Below, piece after piece: positions 62,725 to 64,000 of a stretch of DNA of 64,000 nucleotides. The notes beneath the pieces are model-generated. The model did not search any database. It had not been told where the DNA came from and saw only the letters and a program-made list of their open reading frames with translations. The stretch's first letter is position 1. Each line of letters starts with the position of its first letter. The DNA comes from Bernardetiaceae bacterium (GTDB taxonomy: Bacteria; Bacteroidota; Bacteroidia; Cytophagales; Thermoflexibacteraceae). The position numbers and the translations under genes were made by a program. The stretch spans positions 1 through 64,000 of the forward strand of contig JANWVT010000015.1 in the NCBI GenBank assembly GCA_025056255.1, read 5' to 3'.

Positions 62725-64000
62725 TTATTTAGCCGGAATGCCTTCAGCTTTTCGGCTATTGTTTTTGCTTGCACTCTGTTGAGAGCAGACCAAAGAAGGC
62801 GCTGTTGCAGATAACTTATGATAACCAAAGGCTATTTCCATTTTCTCCCGTTCAAACTCCCGCTCATTATTAGCAAGCCATACCGTAGCAACCCCGTTGC
62901 CAATAAAATTGGTAATAGCACGCGCTTCCGACATAAACCTATCTACTCCCAACAGTAGTGCCAATCCTTCTATTGGAATTACTTTGATAGCAGTCAGGGT
63001 GGAAGCAAGCACAATAAAACCACTACCCGTAACCCCTGCTGCACCCTTAGAAGTAACCATTAAAATGCCAATTACTGTTAAAATTTGCATCAAATCTAAA
63101 TGTACATTGTACACTTGTGCAAGGAAAATAGTTGCCATGGACAAATAAATTGTCGTTCCATCTAAATTAAACGAGTAGCCAGCAGGTACTACTAGCCCTA
63201 CTACCGACTTGGAGCAACCCATTTTTTCCAATTTTTCCATTAGCGAGGGCAGAGCTGCTTCGGAAGAAGAAGTCCCTAACACAATAAGCAATTCATCGCG
63301 GATATATTTCAAAAAATCCCACAGGCTTACGCGATAGGTGCGCATGATGTACCAAAGCACAACAAAAATGAACAGTGCCATAGTAGTGTACACTGTAATC
63401 ATTAGCTTGGCTAGTGGCAAGAGTGTTTTGATGCCGTATTTGCCAATGGTAAAAGCCATACCGCCAAATGCGCCTATTGGCGCCAGTAGCATCACCTTAT
63501 GCAACGCCCAAAATATTGCTTTGGAGATAGGGTTGAGCAATTCAATAATCTGCTGTCTGCCGGCATAGTTGCTCATGAGTGTACCAAAAAGAATAGCAAC
63601 GACTAGTACCTGCAGCGTAGAATTATCCATAAAAAACTGCCACCAACTAAACTCAGCCGAAGCCTGTGCATATTTAGAAACATCCCCACCTTTCACTTGG
63701 TTAGTAACAACACCCTCACCAGGACGTATCAGGTTGGCTACCACAATTCCAATAATGAGCGCCACTGTGGTAACTACCTCAAAATAAAGCAGGGCTTTTG
63801 CTCCCACCTTGCCTACTTTCTTTAAATTGCCCATGCTAATAATACCCAGTGTAATGGTCAGAAAGATGATAGGGTTGATAAATAATTTGACAATGCTAAT
63901 AAAAGTTTTACCGAGAAATTCACTCAGAGTAGCACCTATTTCAAACTCTTGACCTAAGAAACGGGTTTTGAAAGGTGCTTCCATTATTTTGGCTAATGCC
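62725..64000 (-). CDS. Dicarboxylate/amino acid:cation symporter (partial)
   Basis: 5'-truncated by the window edge: the frame stays open to 64000 as ALAKI before the first internal ATG (63984), so the N-terminal helix of about 40 residues is outside. The visible part (425 codons) shows SFYTISIVKLFINPIIFLTI-type helix 2 (FISIVKLFINPIIFLTITLG), the re-entrant SSSEAALPSLMEKLEKMGCS and the PAGYSFNLDGTTIYL substrate/cation motifs of the DAACS family (GltP/DctA), and an alpha-helical end. Takes up glutamate or C4-dicarboxylates with H+ or Na+. No terminator was seen next to it. Confidence 0.92.
   Translation of the reverse strand, partial: ALAKIMEAPFKTRFLGQEFEIGATLSEFLGKTFISIVKLFINPIIFLTITLGIISMGNLKKVGKVGAKALLYFEVVTTVALIIGIVVANLIRPGEGVVTNQVKGGDVSKYAQASAEFSWWQFFMDNSTLQVLVVAILFGTLMSNYAGRQQIIELLNPISKAIFWALHKVMLLAPIGAFGGMAFTIGKYGIKTLLPLAKLMITVYTTMALFIFVVLWYIMRTYRVSLWDFLKYIRDELLIVLGTSSSEAALPSLMEKLEKMGCSKSVVGLVVPAGYSFNLDGTTIYLSMATIFLAQVYNVHLDLMQILTVIGILMVTSKGAAGVTGSGFIVLASTLTAIKVIPIEGLALLLGVDRFMSEARAITNFIGNGVATVWLANNEREFEREKMEIAFGYHKLSATAPSLVCSQQSASKNNSRKAEGIPAK

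Overview
The window reads as chromosomal DNA of a Bacteroidota bacterium, most likely of the Cytophagia type. Supporting signs are the -7 promoter box TAnnTTTG in front of many genes, lack of strong Shine-Dalgarno sequences, a FecA-like TonB receptor with a carboxypeptidase-regulatory-like N-terminus, a very large surface protein with a gliding-motility/type IX secretion C-terminal domain, a serine-palmitoyltransferase-type enzyme, and a tmRNA of Bacteroidota type. There is no prophage, insertion sequence or CRISPR array. Gene density is high, with moderate GC and short intergenic gaps, except for about seven gaps filled with degenerate dispersed repeats.

Layout. 1-6 kb: a small membrane-anchored protein, the translation operon infC-rpmI-rplT with its terminator, an OmpA/PD40 envelope protein and an HtrA protease. 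6-11.3 kb: a methyltransferase, an acetyltransferase, a repeat-filled gap, a TonB-dependent receptor and two small membrane proteins. 11.3-14.9 kb: a probable translational attenuator (leader peptide plus terminator hairpin) ahead of an operon of a GNAT enzyme, argG, xseB, comB and smpB. 14.9-23 kb: LysM protein, nuclease, tRNA-Cys, pcm, hemA, gamma-glutamylcyclotransferase-like protein, GDSL lipoprotein, double ABC ATPase and an outer-membrane barrel. 23-32 kb: a frameshifted Bor-like lipoprotein, moeA, a HAMP-GAF-PAS protein, a possible DNA polymerase III psi subunit, an S9 peptidase, a Gfo/Idh oxidoreductase and a XerD-type recombinase. 32-35 kb: a type III polyketide synthase with a methyltransferase and an unknown protein. 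35-43.5 kb: SPOR lipoprotein, aldo/keto reductase, tadA, spt-like gene, second S9 peptidase, proB and tmRNA. 43.5-53 kb: lipoprotein, giant repeat protein, GH3_C-beta-lactamase fusion, ABC-2 permease, FemAB-like protein and gap. 53-64 kb: tRNA-Ser, fructosamine kinase, GAF protein, nitronate monooxygenase-like enzyme, TPR and ParA proteins, transglutaminase-TPR protein, SDR, a small unknown, and a 5'-truncated dicarboxylate symporter at the right edge.

Most genes are housekeeping or envelope functions. The least ordinary items are: (1) the arginine-codon leader and terminator before the argG operon; (2) a family of intergenic repeats built on a 13-base unit (CCGTTGCACGCCG) and a second, longer non-coding element; (3) a Bor-family lipoprotein gene split by a frameshift; (4) a beta-lactamase-fold protein carrying only the C-terminal part of a GH3 glycosidase; (5) a minimal type III PKS cluster; and (6) a small protein resembling the psi subunit HolD. 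All functional calls are by reading the sequence; no database search was possible.
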